A DNA stretch of 45,639 nt from an uncultured Methylomonas sp. (GCA_936941155.1 CAKZJE010000013.1:1-45639), one strand, 5' to 3'; shown: positions 15,569 through 23,444, numbered from the stretch's first letter. Notes: generated from the sequence alone by a model not told the origin. Translations and numbers: made by a program.

Positions 15569-16372
15569 CTATTGGACTAATAAAAAATTTGTTTGTGGTT
15601 GCTCAGAGTTCAATGCGGAATCAGTGGTTTCATCTTTCAAATTTACCCCTGAAAGTTGCAATTTCTCCGCTTCTGCGATTAAAAATAACAATTTTCTTAA
15701 CGCCTCACTATAACTTAAGCCATTGTGATGAATATTAGAGATGCAATTGCGCTCGGCATCGGTGCTAATGCCTGATTTAGCGTGAAAAGTGAAGTAAATC
15801 CCCATGCTATCGGGCGAGCTTAAGCCCGGACGCTCGCCAATCAACACAATGCACAACCGCGCGGCAAACTGTTCGGCAATCGCATCACCAATCGCAACCC
15901 GTCCATGTTTGACTAAACACAGTGGTGATAAGCTGTAATTTTGTTTTTTTAATTCAATCAACAATAAATCTAAAAAACTGACAGCGTGTTGCGCAATCGC
16001 TTTTGATGACAAACCATCAGCAACCACAATCGCCACATCTGTTGTTCCTATCATATTGTTTTTTAAACTTTCTGTTGCTGACAAACTCAATAACCGCCCT
16101 AAATCGGGACGCTGTAAATACATGCGTTGATTTTCAGCTTGAGTTTGCAACGTTAAAGTTGGAAATCCAAGCGGCTGCAAGCTTTGTGCAAGCACTGCAA
16201 AATCCAATGGAATATGCACCGCATCACGCGCTAAAGCATGAGCCAGTTGAAATTCTAAATGCGCTTGCGTGGGCAAACTCATTCCCGCGCGTCCTAATGC
16301 AATTCGCGCTGGCGTAAATTGTTTTAAATCTTGCCAAGGATTTGCGATAGTTGTAGGTTGGTTGATGTTCAT
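15569..16372 (-). CDS. eutC: Ethanolamine ammonia-lyase small subunit
   Basis: This 267-residue protein pairs with EutB to form the adenosylcobalamin-dependent enzyme that splits ethanolamine into acetaldehyde and ammonia. Family segments are TPARIALGRAGMSLPTQAHLEFQLAHALARDAV, VIVADGLSSKAIAQHA and VLIGERPGLSSPDSMGIY near the C-terminus. ATG 16370-16372 gives the usual N-terminus; a longer frame would run into the repeat upstream. A MITE-like element (16397-16523) separates it from eutB, so co-translation is broken and expression may depend on read-through of its hairpins. No microcompartment genes are near, so acetaldehyde would be released freely, as in non-carboxysomal eut systems. Confidence 0.95.
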   Translation of the reverse strand: MNINQPTTIANPWQDLKQFTPARIALGRAGMSLPTQAHLEFQLAHALARDAVHIPLDFAVLAQSLQPLGFPTLTLQTQAENQRMYLQRPDLGRLLSLSATESLKNNMIGTTDVAIVVADGLSSKAIAQHAVSFLDLLLIELKKQNYSLSPLCLVKHGRVAIGDAIAEQFAARLCIVLIGERPGLSSPDSMGIYFTFHAKSGISTDAERNCISNIHHNGLSYSEALRKLLFLIAEAEKLQLSGVNLKDETTDSALNSEQPQTNFLLVQ

Positions 16373-16396
16373 GGCTTGCTTATTAAAATTGGGAGA

Positions 16397-16523
16397 CGTA
16401 GGTTGGGTTAGCCGTTTTTTTCGCAAGAAAAAAAGGCGTAACCCAACGCTCAGAGTATAAATTAATGCTTTTGTTGGGTTACGCTTATCTCGCTTTCGCT
16501 CAATAATGCTAACCCAACCTACG
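16397..16523. mobile_element. MITE-like palindromic element between eutB and eutC
   Basis: The element is 127 bp long with perfect 16-bp terminal inverted repeats: CGTAGGTTGGGTTAGC at the left and GCTAACCCAACCTACG at the right. Inside, GCGTAACCCAAC and GTTGGGTTACGC form another inverted pair. It codes for nothing. It begins just after the eutB stop codon and ends 25 bp before the eutC start. The GGTTGGGTTA end is of a kind I recognise from interspersed repeats in other bacterial genomes, but I cannot name the transposase. Confidence 0.8.
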
Positions 16524-16525
16524 GC

Positions 16526-17908
16526 TTAAAGTTGATTTAACGCCGGTTTAAACAAAGCGGGAATTTCTGCTTGCAGAGATAATTGATTGTGCTGGGTAAA
16601 AATCTGTTGTTGTTGCAACCATTGTTCAAATTCGGGCGCGGGACGCAAACCCAGCACTTGCCGCACATACAGCGCGTCGTGAAAAGACGTAGATTGATAA
16701 TTCAGCATCACATCATCCGCACCTGGCACACCCATCACAAAAGTGCCACCCGCCACCGCAAATTGGGTCAGCAACATATCCATATCATCTTGATCTGCTT
16801 CGGCATGATTGGTATAGCAAACATCACAACCCATTGGCAAGCCTAATAATTTTCCGCAAAAATGATCTTCTAAACCCGCGCGAATAATTTGTTTACCATC
16901 ATACAAATATTCAGGGCCAATAAAACCGACCACCGTATTCACCAACAAGGGTTTAAATTTTCGTGCCACTGCATAAGCTCGCACTTCGCAAGTTTGTTGA
17001 TCCAAGCCTTCATTGGCATTCGCTGATAACGCGCTGCCTTGTCCGGTTTCAAAATACATACAATTATTGCCCACTGTACCGCGATTTAACGACAAAGCGG
17101 CAGAACGCGCTTCTTCTAGTAAATTCAAATTGATACCAAAACCCGCATTGGCTTTTTGCGTTCCGGCAATAGATTGAAACACCAAATCCACAGGTGCGCC
17201 GTGTTCAATGGCTTTTAAGGTGGTGGTGACATGCGCTAACACGCAGGATTGGGTGGGAATTTGATAACGTGCAATCACGTCATTGAGCATATTCAGCAAC
17301 CGCGAGGTAGCCTCCACATTATCAGACGCGGGATTGATGCCAATCACCGCGTCGCCGCAACCATACAGCAAACCGTCTAATAAACTGGCAGCGACTCCTG
17401 CAGGATTGTCAGTGGGATGATTGGGTTGTAAACGAGTGGATAAGCGATTTTCTAAACCAATGGTGTTGCGAAAACGAGTAACGACGCGGCATTTTTTCGC
17501 CACTAAAATCAGGTCTTGAATGCGCATGATTTTAGACACCGCTGCGACCATTTCAGGGGTTAAGCCTGTTGCCAGAGCGTTTAAAACGTCAGAAGTTGTT
17601 TGTGGGGATAATAACCAGTTGCGAAAATCGCCGACGGTTAAATGACTAATCGCTGCAAATGCCGCGCTGTCGTGTTCATCCATAATTAAACGGGTGATTT
17701 CATCCGTTTCATAAGGCACTAACGCTTCATTTAAAAACTGTTTTAAGGGCACATCCGCGAGCACCCATTGTGCTGCAACGCGCTCCAGATGATCTATTGC
17801 CGCCACGCCTGCCAGATAATCACCGGAACGTGGCGGCGTGGCTTTTGCCATTAAGTTGGCTAAGGTTTTAAAATCGTAGCTTAGGTTGGCTATCTGGGTT
17901 TTGTACAT
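16526..17908 (-). CDS. eutB: Ethanolamine ammonia-lyase large subunit
   Basis: This 460-residue catalytic TIM-barrel subunit binds ethanolamine and, with EutC, adenosylcobalamin. Recognisable segments are FRNTIGLENRLSTRLQPNHPTD, LLDGLLYGCGDAVIGINPASD, GFGINLNLLEEARSAALSL, MYFETGQGSALSANA and LGLPMGCDVCYTNHAEADQDD. Length is normal. It is the first gene of the eutBC unit. I saw no clear cobalamin riboswitch in the upstream 490 bp. The role is probably use of ethanolamine as nitrogen or carbon source. Confidence 0.97.
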   Translation of the reverse strand: MYKTQIANLSYDFKTLANLMAKATPPRSGDYLAGVAAIDHLERVAAQWVLADVPLKQFLNEALVPYETDEITRLIMDEHDSAAFAAISHLTVGDFRNWLLSPQTTSDVLNALATGLTPEMVAAVSKIMRIQDLILVAKKCRVVTRFRNTIGLENRLSTRLQPNHPTDNPAGVAASLLDGLLYGCGDAVIGINPASDNVEATSRLLNMLNDVIARYQIPTQSCVLAHVTTTLKAIEHGAPVDLVFQSIAGTQKANAGFGINLNLLEEARSAALSLNRGTVGNNCMYFETGQGSALSANANEGLDQQTCEVRAYAVARKFKPLLVNTVVGFIGPEYLYDGKQIIRAGLEDHFCGKLLGLPMGCDVCYTNHAEADQDDMDMLLTQFAVAGGTFVMGVPGADDVMLNYQSTSFHDALYVRQVLGLRPAPEFEQWLQQQQIFTQHNQLSLQAEIPALFKPALNQL

Positions 17909-18399
17909 GATGATTCAATTGTTAGGGAGCAACGGTAATTGCGTATACCGGTATTATAGTTTGGAAATCATCTATTGTTATTCATCAAGTTTGTATTGCG
18001 GCAAGGTGTTTTTTTAAACAATTGTGCTTTGATACACCGCTAACGCTGCACTTGCTAGTTGAGTCGGCGTAATAATAAATCAATTTAAACAATACTCTGC
18101 ACATAAAAACTTACATCTTGATGAAGATTAGCGGAGTTTAAAGTTGCGACTTTGAGTTCTTAGCTGAAATTTTTCAAGACGACTGGTCGTATTGAAAAAA
18201 TTCAGTTATTTCTACCAGAGTCGCTTTTAACTGTTGCGAATGGGGCGCAAGAATCTGGCTAGTTTTTGTTGTGTGAATCCATAACAGCAACTAAGTTTTG
18301 AAGATAAACTTAACCACTTGGTAATTTCGCCCCAGTTCTATGATGTTACAATGATTCAAAAATAACGCACTCCCCACTTTTTATTTTTAAGATGAATTT
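17909..18399. other. Long intergenic region with repeats and two divergent promoters
   Basis: This 491-bp gap separates eutB (minus) from the restriction locus (plus). It must hold the eutB promoter and that of the old type I-like operon. The only structure I can support is the composite repeat at 18140-18205. No ORF, tRNA or known riboswitch is seen. Confidence 0.6.
18140..18205. repeat. Composite palindromic repeat, copy 1
   Basis: Two parts are seen: AAAGTTGCGACTTT at 18140-18153, and a longer inverted repeat at 18164-18205 with CTGAAATTTTTCAAGACGAC and its mirror GTCGTATTGAAAAAATTCAG. Both parts recur at 36519-36628, in reverse order of quality. Confidence 0.72.
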
Positions 18400-19120
18400 A
18401 TGGAACTGATACAACAAGGCATTGCACAAGGTTTAATCTCAATCAGTGATGATGAAAAAAAACATTTCTTATCTCCAGCAAAACAAAAAATACCGTTATT
18501 CAGACCCCGAAGAAAAAATTCGGGCGGTGATTTATTGTTCATTGGTTATTAAATATGGCTATCCTGCAAAACACATTGATTTTGAAGTGAAAGTTCCGCA
18601 CCGCACCCCGAATAACTTAGCTGATATTGTCGTTTATGAAAACCACGAATTCACCGCGCCGTATATTGTTGTTGAATGTAAAAAGCCTGAAATCTCGGAG
18701 GCGGAATTTACCCAAGCCATAGAACAAGGTTTTGGCAATGCCAATTCGATTAAAGCGCAGTTTTTATGGATAACCGAAGGCGCGAAAGAAAATTTTTACA
18801 ACGTTGCCGATTATCCTTCAATGGAGCGCAACGAAAACAAAATCGCTGATTTACCGCGTTACGGACAAAAAACCATCAGCAACTACAAATGGGTCAAGGG
18901 TGGTAAAGATGGTTTTGAAATCGAAGTTTTAACCGAAAAAGAATTGACCCAACTGTTTAAAAAAGCCCATGACGCGCTGTGGGCGGGTGGTAAACGTAAT
19001 CCATCGGAAGTGTTTGATGAATTAATTTTTGTAAAATCAGGGTTGAAAAAACACCAAAGAATTTGTTTTTTCGAGTCTAATAATGTAGATTATAAGTCTC
19101 TTTTTTTGGGGAGGGGGTAG
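18400..19120 (+). pseudogene. 5' fragment of a type I-like HSDR_N / N6-methylase gene
   Basis: From ATG 18400 the sequence reads MELIQQGIAQGLISISDDE, a typical start for proteins with an HSDR_N domain followed by an N6-adenine methylase. At the A8 run 18455-18462 the frame shifts by one base. The downstream frame then continues KKYRYSDPEEKIRAVIYCSL, DIVVYENHEFTAPYIVVECK (PD-(D/E)XK core) and ends the domain with ALWAGGKRNPSEVFDEL. After about 19025 the homology stops and an unrelated 27-residue tail leads to a stop. The methylase domain is absent. The fragment lies directly before a type II methyltransferase gene, and the matching hsdS tail lies on the far side of the type II genes (21547-21675). 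Confidence 0.82.
19073..19100 (+). promoter_or_regulatory. Candidate C-protein operator upstream of the methyltransferase gene
   Basis: A 28-bp imperfect dyad lies 32 bp before the methyltransferase start. On the minus strand the left half is GAGACTTATAATCT and the right half mirrors it at 11 of 14 positions. It shares ACTTATA.TC with the stronger C-box at 21502-21528. In related systems (Esp1396I type) a C-protein site at this place represses the methyltransferase gene. Confidence 0.55.
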
Positions 19121-19131
19121 GTTAAGTAATT

Positions 19132-20466
19132 ATGAAAGCAATTAGTTTATTTTCCTGTGGTGGCATTGGCGACCTCGGCTTGCATCATGCTGGTTTTGAT
19201 GTTTTAGTTGCAAATGAATTACTAGAAGAACGCGCAGAAGTTTTTAAGTTTAACTATCCCAATACACAAATGATTGCAGGGGATATTTGGCAAAAGCAAC
19301 AAAATATTCTTACTCAAACTAAACAAGCACTTAATGGTAAGCCGCTAGATCTTGTTTTTGCAACGCCGCCGTGCCAAGGAATGTCAAAAAATGGGCGTGG
19401 TAAATTATTAAATGCAATTCGTCAAGGTTTGAAACCAGAAATAGATGAAAGAAATTTACTTATTATGCCAACTTTAGCGATTTTTTTAGCCAGTGGCGCA
19501 CATACGTTGGTTTTAGAAAATGTGCCAGAAATGGAAAATACTTATATTCCAAATCCCTCTCAAGATGGAGAAATGATAGGAATAATCGACTTTATTAAAC
19601 AATCACTTGGTTCTGAGTTTTCAAATTCAATTCGAGTCGTTGAATTTGCAGATTACGGAGTACCTCAATGTCGGCAGCGTTTGATTTCTATTTTTACCAA
19701 GCATGAGAAATTAAAAAGGTATTTACAACAGACTGGTTCTCTTTTCCCCGATAACACCCATAGTAAAAACGGTAAACAGCTTTTACCTTGGAAAACCGTG
19801 CGTAATGCAATAGCTCATTTACCCGCTTTAGATGCAAGCAAAACAGAAACAGCTAAACATAAATTTATCCCTTATCACAGCGTCCCCTTATTGGATGAAG
19901 AAAAATATTTTTGGGTTTCTAATACGCCAAAAGAGAAGGGAGCTTTTGATAATCAATGTATTAACCCCTTATGCTACTTTGATAAAAATCCAACACATGG
20001 CTCAAGTGTTGATGAAAAAGGAGTTAATCGTTATAACACTGAAACCCCTTTGTTCTGTGCTAAATGTGGTGATTTATTACCGCGTCCTTGGGTGAAAGAG
20101 AATGGGCAATACCGTTTAATGAAAGGTTACACCAGTGCTTATAAACGCATGAGCTGGGATAGTCCCGCCAGCACTTTAACCCGAAATTTATCGTATGCGT
20201 GTAGTGATAATAAAGTGCATCCTGAGCAAAATCGGGTGTTATCTCTTTATGAAGCCATGATTTTACACACGATTACGGATTATGAATTTTATTGGCAACG
20301 CGCCGATGGTAAGAGGGTTAGCGATAAATTGATTCGTGAATTGATTGGTGAAAGCATCCCACCCGCCGGATTAGAAAAGATTTTTTGTCATTTAGCGCAA
20401 ATTTTACAAGACATTGATTTACCTGTTAAACCGCGATTAGGACAGCAAGAATTAGATTTTGCTTGA
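19132..20466 (+). CDS. DNA (cytosine-5) methyltransferase of a type II R-M system
   Basis: The 444-residue enzyme methylates C5 of cytosine within its recognition site, protecting host DNA. Motif I is LFSCGGIGDLGLHHAGF, motif IV FATPPCQGMSKNGRG (catalytic C81), motif VI ENVPEM (129-134) and motif VIII QCRQRLISIF. The target-recognition region holds QCINPLC and, 30 or so residues later, FCAKCGD, a possible Zn-binding four-cysteine set. The C-terminal motifs IX-X follow (ESIPPAGLEKIF). AGGT lies 9 nt before the ATG. The gene converges on the restriction gene and overlaps it by 15 nt. The target sequence cannot be read from the protein. Confidence 0.95.
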   Translation: MKAISLFSCGGIGDLGLHHAGFDVLVANELLEERAEVFKFNYPNTQMIAGDIWQKQQNILTQTKQALNGKPLDLVFATPPCQGMSKNGRGKLLNAIRQGLKPEIDERNLLIMPTLAIFLASGAHTLVLENVPEMENTYIPNPSQDGEMIGIIDFIKQSLGSEFSNSIRVVEFADYGVPQCRQRLISIFTKHEKLKRYLQQTGSLFPDNTHSKNGKQLLPWKTVRNAIAHLPALDASKTETAKHKFIPYHSVPLLDEEKYFWVSNTPKEKGAFDNQCINPLCYFDKNPTHGSSVDEKGVNRYNTETPLFCAKCGDLLPRPWVKENGQYRLMKGYTSAYKRMSWDSPASTLTRNLSYACSDNKVHPEQNRVLSLYEAMILHTITDYEFYWQRADGKRVSDKLIRELIGESIPPAGLEKIFCHLAQILQDIDLPVKPRLGQQELDFA

Positions 20467-21228
20467 AATTAAATTGCCGTGATTGTAGCGATTAAGAAAA
20501 TCAATATAGCGTGAATCGTTTTTTACCAAAATCCAATTTTGATACATTTTCTCAATACCTGAACGAGTCATAATTGAAACACTGGTTGTTCTGCCGCCGC
20601 CTTCTTTCGGTTGCACAATTTTTCCCCAATCATCTTCGGTTAAATGATTGCCAAAGAAAACAGCTGCAATTTCAGGTCGGCGATTTTGAAAATCCCAAAG
20701 AATACCGATAAGGTTATTAGTTTCTCTATGATGCGCTTTCCAATCGTAGCCTTGTAAAACACCAATTCTTGTATCGCCCATATCCGGTTTTTCAATGTTT
20801 TTTCGAGCGCATTGCGCAGGTGTTGGTACTGAACCGCAAGTGGCTTTAATTTCCAGTCCGCCATTAGGAAATGGACTAAAAGGTGCTTTATCACGCAGTT
20901 TTACAGATTGGGTTAACGCGTTGTAAAGTGTTTGACCGTGTGCATCTATCAGCAGTAAATCAGGATAGCCATCTTGATGTGGATTACTAATGAACAAGCC
21001 ATTGGCTTCTTTGGCAATGCTTCTGGCAAACAATTCACCGACAAAAGCCGAAAGATTACGCATTCCTAAGATTGAAAAAATATCGACGGGGATGTCATCC
21101 ATTATTTTTTTGACAACCGAATCGACATCAATAACAGCGCGTTCAAATAATGCTCTGTCTAAAACGGATTTATAACCACTTGTTGAGGTTAAACAAGTAT
21201 TAGCTGATTCATTAACGAGATAGCGCAT
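20452..21228 (-). CDS. Type II restriction endonuclease
   Basis: This 258-residue protein has a PD-(D/E)XK site: FVGELFARSI (E65), DGYPDLLLID (P89-D90) and GGLEIKAT (E126, K128). It is next to a cytosine methyltransferase gene and a controller gene, which makes it the cognate nuclease. The start ATG 21226-21228 has a perfect GGAGGA 5 nt before it; a longer in-frame start would lie inside the controller gene. The first 17 nt overlap the end of the controller gene, so the two are co-transcribed and coupled. The final 15 nt overlap the methyltransferase gene tail to tail. I cannot name the specificity. Confidence 0.88.
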   Translation of the reverse strand: MRYLVNESANTCLTSTSGYKSVLDRALFERAVIDVDSVVKKIMDDIPVDIFSILGMRNLSAFVGELFARSIAKEANGLFISNPHQDGYPDLLLIDAHGQTLYNALTQSVKLRDKAPFSPFPNGGLEIKATCGSVPTPAQCARKNIEKPDMGDTRIGVLQGYDWKAHHRETNNLIGILWDFQNRRPEIAAVFFGNHLTEDDWGKIVQPKEGGGRTTSVSIMTRSGIEKMYQNWILVKNDSRYIDFLNRYNHGNLISSKI

Positions 21229-21454
21229 TAAATTCCTCCGATACTTTGGTGAAAAAAGTTTGTACATCAACATTTAGTGCACTAATGATTTGCTCTAAAG
21301 AATCTAACGTAATATTTCTAACGCCGCGTTCAATGCCTGAGATATAGGTTCTGTCTAAATCGGCTTTATCCGCTAAGGCTTCTTGGCTTATCTCTGCCAA
21401 TTTACGAAAATGTCGTATTGTTGAGGCAACCGCTTGTACCAGTTTCCGTTCCAT
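21212..21454 (-). CDS. Controller (C) protein of the R-M system
   Basis: This 80-residue XRE-type helix-turn-helix protein reads IRHFRKLAEISQEALADKAD, then RTYISGIERGVRNITLDSLE, with a C-terminal dimer helix. C proteins bind C-boxes upstream of their own gene, turn on the C-R operon at low level and shut it at high level, which delays nuclease synthesis when the system enters a new cell. A matching C-box lies 48 bp before the start. The gene overlaps the restriction gene. Confidence 0.92.
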   Translation of the reverse strand: MERKLVQAVASTIRHFRKLAEISQEALADKADLDRTYISGIERGVRNITLDSLEQIISALNVDVQTFFTKVSEEFNALSR

Positions 21455-21501
21455 AAAGTTACAATCATCTGAAAATAAAAGGCTCTATTGTCCTTTTCTG
21501 T

Positions 21502-21528
21502 AGACTATAAATACACGGACTATAAGTT
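21502..21528 (-). promoter_or_regulatory. C-box operator of the C-R operon
   Basis: On the minus strand the sequence runs ACTTATAGTCCGTGTATT and then TATAGTC. It is a double site with two TATAGTC elements, close to the C-box known from Esp1396I and PvuII type systems (GACTTATAGTCCGTG...). It is placed 48 bp before the controller gene, as expected for autoregulation. Confidence 0.85.
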
Positions 21529-21546
21529 TCTTTTGTGCTGTTTTTT

Positions 21547-21675
21547 GGAAAAAAAACCGAAATCGCTAACCACATCAGCGCAATTCGCAGCCAAGCTAAA
21601 CACAAACAACAACAAGCCGCCGCTGAATTGGAACAGGCAAAACAACACGTTGAAAAGCTAATTTTAGGAGAATAG
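21547..21675 (+). pseudogene. 3' tail of a type I specificity subunit (hsdS)
   Basis: The plus-strand frame from 21547 reads GKKTEIANHISAIRSQ, then AKHKQQQAAAELEQAKQHVE and KLILGE before TAG 21673-21675. This coiled-coil end is typical for S subunits of the type linked to HSDR_N-methylase proteins. No start or target-recognition domain is present. It begins right next to the C-box of the type II system. With the 5' fragment at 18400-19120, it shows that the type II genes took the place of the inner part of an older operon. Confidence 0.75.
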
Positions 21676-21679
21676 CGCA

Positions 21680-21701
21680 GTTCAAAGTCACGACTTTGAA
21701 C
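21680..21701. repeat. Short palindrome of the AAAGTCGYGACTTT family
   Basis: GTTCAAAGTCACGACTTTGA is an inverted repeat directly after the hsdS tail. Related copies are at 18140-18153 and 36601-36628. Confidence 0.65.
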
Positions 21702-21715
21702 TCCAGAAAAAATTA

Positions 21716-21755
21716 AACCCGTTCCGATGGGCGACTATTGGAACGGGTTATTTTT
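21716..21755 (+). terminator. Intrinsic terminator of the former hsdS operon
   Basis: AACCCGTTCC pairs perfectly with GGAACGGGTT over a 14-nt loop, followed by ATTTTTT on the plus strand. It lies 41 bp after the hsdS tail stop codon and has no other plus-strand gene before it. Confidence 0.85.
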
Positions 21756-21856
21756 TGGTTTTTCAGTTTGCTTATCGGCTCTTTTAAACAATGTTCGTTT
21801 TAAACGCCTGCTTAAGCTCTTCGACTGAATAGCACGGTTGTAATAATGGACATAAA

Positions 21857-21889
21857 AAAACCCGCTAACCGTTGCCAGTTGCGGGTTTT
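21857..21889 (-). terminator. Intrinsic terminator after secG-tRNA-Leu
   Basis: On the minus strand AAAACCCGC pairs with GCGGGTTTTTTT. It ends the transcript that carries secG and the tRNA gene. Confidence 0.8.
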
Positions 21890-21922
21890 GTGTACTTCTT
21901 TGAACATCCTTGATTCTATTAT

Positions 21923-22007
21923 TGGTGCCGATGACTGGACTCGAACCAGCACAACTTGCGTCACCACCCCCTCAAGATGGCGTGTCTACCAATTTCACCA
22001 CATCGGC
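21923..22007 (-). tRNA. tRNA-Leu (anticodon GAG)
   Basis: The 85-nt gene has a 7-bp acceptor stem (GCCGATG/CATCGGC), an anticodon stem CCATC/GGTGG with loop TTGAGGG giving GAG, a class II long variable arm, TTCGAGTCC in the T arm and an encoded CCA end. It lies between secG and its terminator, as in many gammaproteobacteria. It reads CUC and CUU codons. Confidence 0.95.
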
Positions 22008-22031
22008 TAAACTTTTTTACGTGTTACTGCG

Positions 22032-22682
22032 TTATTTTTTGTCTTTTTTATCAGCATCAGATTCATGCTTTTTTTCATGTTTATCTGAAGATTTTTTCTT
22101 ATCAGATTCGTGTTTTTTCTCTGATTTTTTATCCGCTGCTTTCTTTTTATCAGATTCATGTTTTTTGTTAGAATCTGCTTTTTCAGATTTAGCTGTTACG
22201 TCTGCGCCTGCTGTATTATCAGCAGTTTTGCTATCTGTATCAACTTTGCTTGCGGGAACTGAACTGTCTTTCTTTTCACTATCAACAACTGGAGTAGCGG
22301 TTACGGATACTGGAGCTTCTGTGCTTACTCCTACTGCTGGAGTGTCAGAAGCGGGTGCTACTGGTGCAGCATCTGTTGTTGTTTTTGCTAATGGGACATC
22401 CGTTGTTTTTTGCTCAACTTCTACGGTATCCATTAAGTCTGCTTTTTTACTTTGCTGACCGTTTAAAACAGCAAGCGTTAAGCTAGTCGTGAAAAATAAT
22501 GTTGCAAGAATAGCTGTTGTCCGTGACAAAAATGATGCCGCGCCTTGCGCTCCAAACACTGAGCCTGAAGAACCACTACCAAACGCTGCTCCTGCATCTG
22601 CTCCCTTGCCTTGTTGCATTAATATGAGACCAATAATGCCCAAACCTAATAATACATGAACAACAATTATTACTTGATACAT
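22032..22682 (-). CDS. secG: Preprotein translocase subunit SecG with a long charged tail
   Basis: SecG helps the SecYEG channel during protein export. The first ~75 residues are ordinary: membrane segment 1 (VVHVLLGLGIIGLILMQ), the loop GKGADAGAAFGSGSSGSVFG, then segment 2 (ATLFFTTSLTLAVL). The protein is 216 residues, about twice the usual ~110. The extra C-terminal part is first rich in Ala, Thr, Val, Asp and Pro, then a Lys/Ser/Glu/His repeat with KKHESDKKK seen about three times in the last 50 residues. The tail should be disordered. It is followed by tRNA-Leu. Confidence 0.95.
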   Translation of the reverse strand: MYQVIIVVHVLLGLGIIGLILMQQGKGADAGAAFGSGSSGSVFGAQGAASFLSRTTAILATLFFTTSLTLAVLNGQQSKKADLMDTVEVEQKTTDVPLAKTTTDAAPVAPASDTPAVGVSTEAPVSVTATPVVDSEKKDSSVPASKVDTDSKTADNTAGADVTAKSEKADSNKKHESDKKKAADKKSEKKHESDKKKSSDKHEKKHESDADKKDKK

Positions 22683-22697
22683 AAAACTTACAGTGCT

Positions 22698-23444
22698 CTA
22701 AATCGAACGATAAATTGCTAAAAAGGACTGTGCATCTAACGAAGCCCCACCTATTAAACCACCATCTATATCAGGCATTGCCAATAATGCTTTTGCATTA
22801 TCTGCTTTCATGCTGCCGCCGTATAAAATTTGTATTTTTTCTGCGATAACGGCATCTAAACCAGCCAGTTTTTCGCGAATCGCTTTGTGAACTTCTTGTG
22901 CTTGATCATCAGTTGCAACTTTGCCTGTGCCAATTGCCCATACTGGTTCGTAGGCAATCACAGCGTTTGCAAATGCTGCAATACCTGCTTTAGCAATGAC
23001 TGCGTCCAATTGTGTATTAACTACATTAAAAGTTTCGCCTTGTTCGCGTTCTGCTAAGGTTTCACCAATACATAACACTGGAATCACACCTTGTGCTTGT
23101 GCTTGGCAGAAACGTTCAGCAACTGAGGCATCAGTGTCGCCATAATAAGTACGACGTTCAGAATGTCCAACGAGGGCATATTCACAGCCAAATTCTTTCA
23201 GCATAGTTGCTGAAATTTCGCCAGTGTAAGCACCTGATGCTTGGTTAGCCACATTTTGTGCGCCTAACGCCAACGGACTATTGCTGGTTAATGTTTGTAA
23301 ATCAGCTAAATAAACAGCAGGGACACAAATAGCGATGTTTTTATCGTTTTCATTCAAACCTGCCATAATTGCTGTACATAATGCTTTGCCACTCTCACGA
23401 GTGCCGTTCATTTTCCAGTTTCCCATTATCAGAGACTGCCGCAT
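22698..23444 (-). CDS. tpiA: Triosephosphate isomerase
   Basis: This 248-residue glycolytic enzyme interconverts dihydroxyacetone phosphate and glyceraldehyde 3-phosphate. The active-site residues are K11 (GNWKMNG), H94 (VGHSERR) and E166 (AYEPVWAIGTG). Start ATG 23442-23444 follows GGAG by 8 nt; a longer frame would overlap glmM and has no homology. It lies between glmM and secG in the usual order. Confidence 0.97.
   Translation of the reverse strand: MRQSLIMGNWKMNGTRESGKALCTAIMAGLNENDKNIAICVPAVYLADLQTLTSNSPLALGAQNVANQASGAYTGEISATMLKEFGCEYALVGHSERRTYYGDTDASVAERFCQAQAQGVIPVLCIGETLAEREQGETFNVVNTQLDAVIAKAGIAAFANAVIAYEPVWAIGTGKVATDDQAQEVHKAIREKLAGLDAVIAEKIQILYGGSMKADNAKALLAMPDIDGGLIGGASLDAQSFLAIYRSI

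Noticed and set aside
15531-15713. Plus-strand ORF after vapB as a possible toxin
   Set aside because: It overlaps the eutC 3' end and shows no PIN motif; only the first few codons near 15518 resemble VapC.
18140-18205. Cobalamin riboswitch upstream of eutB
   Set aside because: Only short palindromic repeats are seen; no B12-box-like core was found in the 17909-18399 region.
22032-22200. Repetitive secG tail as an array of CRISPR-like repeats
   Set aside because: The repeats are in frame, short, irregular and code for the KKHESDKKK units; no spacers of even length exist.
21910-22458. 182-codon plus-strand ORF over tRNA-Leu and secG
   Set aside because: It reads through a tRNA gene and antisense to secG; the Ser/Phe-rich product is a mirror of the Lys-rich SecG tail.
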